Below, one piece after another: positions 11,450 through 12,544 of a DNA stretch of 12,544 bases. Made by a program: the position numbers and the translations under genes. A model generated the notes under the pieces. It had not been told where the DNA came from and did no database searches. It saw only the letters and a program-made list of their open reading frames with translations. Numbering within the stretch: the first letter of the stretch is position 1; each line of letters begins with the position of its first letter. This DNA is from JAIRTY01 sp050257395 (GTDB taxonomy: Bacteria > Actinomycetota > Actinomycetes > Streptosporangiales > Streptosporangiaceae): positions 1-12,544 of the forward strand of contig JBLMWU010000170.1 in the NCBI GenBank assembly GCA_050257395.1, read 5' to 3'.

Positions 11450-12544
11450 ATCCGTTCCAGCCCTTGGCCACGGCCTGGCCCGGCCCCACCGCGCCGCTGC
11501 CGCGCATCCGGAACAGCGCCCGGATCAGCGGCGGGGCGGCGATGAACAGCACGATCAGCGCCTGGATGACGGTGATGATCTCGATCGGGGTCTGGGTGAG
11601 CCCCTGCATGGCGGTGCCGCCCGCGTGCAGCGCGCCGAACAGCAGCGCGGCCAGCACGGTGCCCAGCGGCCGGGCGCGGCCCAGCAGCGCGACGGTGATC
11701 GCGTCAAAGCCGTAGGTGCCGTAGCTCTGGAACGTCAGCGTGTGGTCGGTGCCCTGGACGATCGCGGATGCCGCCAGGCCGGCCAGCCCGCCCGCGATGA
11801 CCATCACCAGCACCCAGGTTCGCTCCACGCTCATGCCCGCGGCCCGGGCGGCCCGCGGGTTGACCCCCACGGTGCGCAGCTCGAAGCCCACGGTGCTGCG
11901 CTCCAGCAGCCACCACACGCCCGCGGCGGCGGCCAGCGCGATCAGGAAGCTGGCGCTGACCCGCAGGCTGGCCCCGAACAGGTGCGGGAGCTGGGCGTTG
12001 CCGTCGATGAGCGGGCTGATCAGGTCGGAGCGCCCGGGCCGCTGCAGGATCGTGGTGCCCAGCAGGTAGGACAGCAGGTAGATCATGACGTAGTTGAGCA
12101 TGATCGTGACGATCACCTCGTGCGCCCCGGTCCAGGCCTTGAGCGCGCCCACGAGCCAGCCGATCAGCGCACCGCCGGCGAACGCGCCGAGCAGCACCAC
12201 CACCGCGTGGATGACCAGCGGCAGGTGGATGCCGAAGCCGAGCCAGGTGGCGACGATCGCGCCGCCGATGAGCTGGCCGGTGCCGCCGATGTTGAACAGC
12301 CCGGCCCGGAACGCCAGCGCGACTGACAGCCCGGCGAAAATGAGCGGGGTGGCGTTGACCGCGGTCTCCGACAGCGGGCTGAAGATCGGGATGATCGCGC
12401 CGCTCTGCGAGGCGGCGGCCAGCGACTGGTACTGCAGCGCGTTGCTGATCGCGTTCGGGTTGATGATGGCGCCCTCGAACATGGCCGAGTAGGCGCTGGC
12501 GGCGCTGTCCCAGGCCTGCGCGAACGCGTTGCCGGGAGCGGTGG
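11448..12544 (-). CDS. Nucleoside ABC transporter permease, first subunit (YufP/NupP-like, BPD_transp_2), 5'-truncated by the window
   Basis: Membrane subunit of the same nucleoside importer, with about 364 residues visible. The frame is open to the right edge, so the true start lies outside. The ATG at 12482 is internal: the codons upstream of it (…FAQAWDSAASAYSAM) read as ordinary family sequence preceding the first conserved block. Signatures, numbered from that internal Met: ALAFRAGLFNIGGTGQL (55-71), EVIVTIMLNYVMIYL (121-135) and GFELRTVGVNPRAARAAGM (193-211, the cytoplasmic loop that contacts the ATPase in this family), then a small-residue-rich helix. The C-terminus is soluble and ends KGWNG. 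The stop is embedded in the ribosome-binding site of the second permease. In such operons an ATPase with two nucleotide-binding domains and a BmpA-type lipoprotein are usually encoded just upstream, but neither can be seen here. Confidence 0.93.
   Translation of the reverse strand, partial: TAPGNAFAQAWDSAASAYSAMFEGAIINPNAISNALQYQSLAAASQSGAIIPIFSPLSETAVNATPLIFAGLSVALAFRAGLFNIGGTGQLIGGAIVATWLGFGIHLPLVIHAVVVLLGAFAGGALIGWLVGALKAWTGAHEVIVTIMLNYVMIYLLSYLLGTTILQRPGRSDLISPLIDGNAQLPHLFGASLRVSASFLIALAAAAGVWWLLERSTVGFELRTVGVNPRAARAAGMSVERTWVLVMVIAGGLAGLAASAIVQGTDHTLTFQSYGTYGFDAITVALLGRARPLGTVLAALLFGALHAGGTAMQGLTQTPIEIITVIQALIVLFIAAPPLIRALFRMRGSGAVGPGQAVAKGWNG

Overview
The window is very GC-rich DNA (by eye above 70% G+C) with strong G/C preference at third codon positions, frequent GTG starts and long open shadow frames. 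Together with the gene families present, this suggests an actinomycete (Actinomycetota), probably a soil or filamentous type. The genus cannot be told from this window.

Layout, left to right. Positions 21-231 are a tandem array of 37-38 bp units that runs into the 3' end of an xdhC-like gene (212-781, minus strand). A 231-bp divergent spacer follows. Then come three tandem plus-strand sensor histidine kinases of the same architecture (HK1 from 1013, HK2 2760-4907, HK3 from 4970): membrane anchor, HAMP-like linker, GAF-like domain, HisKA and HATPase_c. No response regulator lies in the window. Each kinase is preceded by a short AT-richer patch with a TAnnnT -10-like hexamer and GTAAC/GTTAC boxes. 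In HK1 and HK3 the reading frame does not stop after the kinase domain. HK1 stays open about 1 kb into HK2, and HK3 stays open 315 bp into the convergent mutase gene. In both, third-position composition fits a +1 frame after the conserved end, and that frame does have a nearby stop.

The right half is a minus-strand nucleoside-salvage operon, read right to left: an ABC nucleoside permease (5' end outside the window), a second permease (13-nt gap, Shine-Dalgarno overlapping the upstream stop), a trimeric-type purine nucleoside phosphorylase, and an alpha-D-phosphohexomutase. The logic is nucleoside uptake, then phosphorolysis to base plus (deoxy)ribose-1-phosphate. The mutase is a good candidate for converting ribose-1-phosphate to ribose-5-phosphate. 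The XdhC-like protein, a family tied to molybdenum hydroxylases such as xanthine dehydrogenase, would fit a wider purine theme, but no such enzyme is visible here.

Between phosphorylase and mutase lies a 345-bp repeat-rich segment (8915-9259) that is open in the mutase frame. Whether it is an N-terminal extension or a spacer is unresolved. No tRNA, rRNA, insertion sequence, CRISPR array, riboswitch or convincing intrinsic terminator was found.
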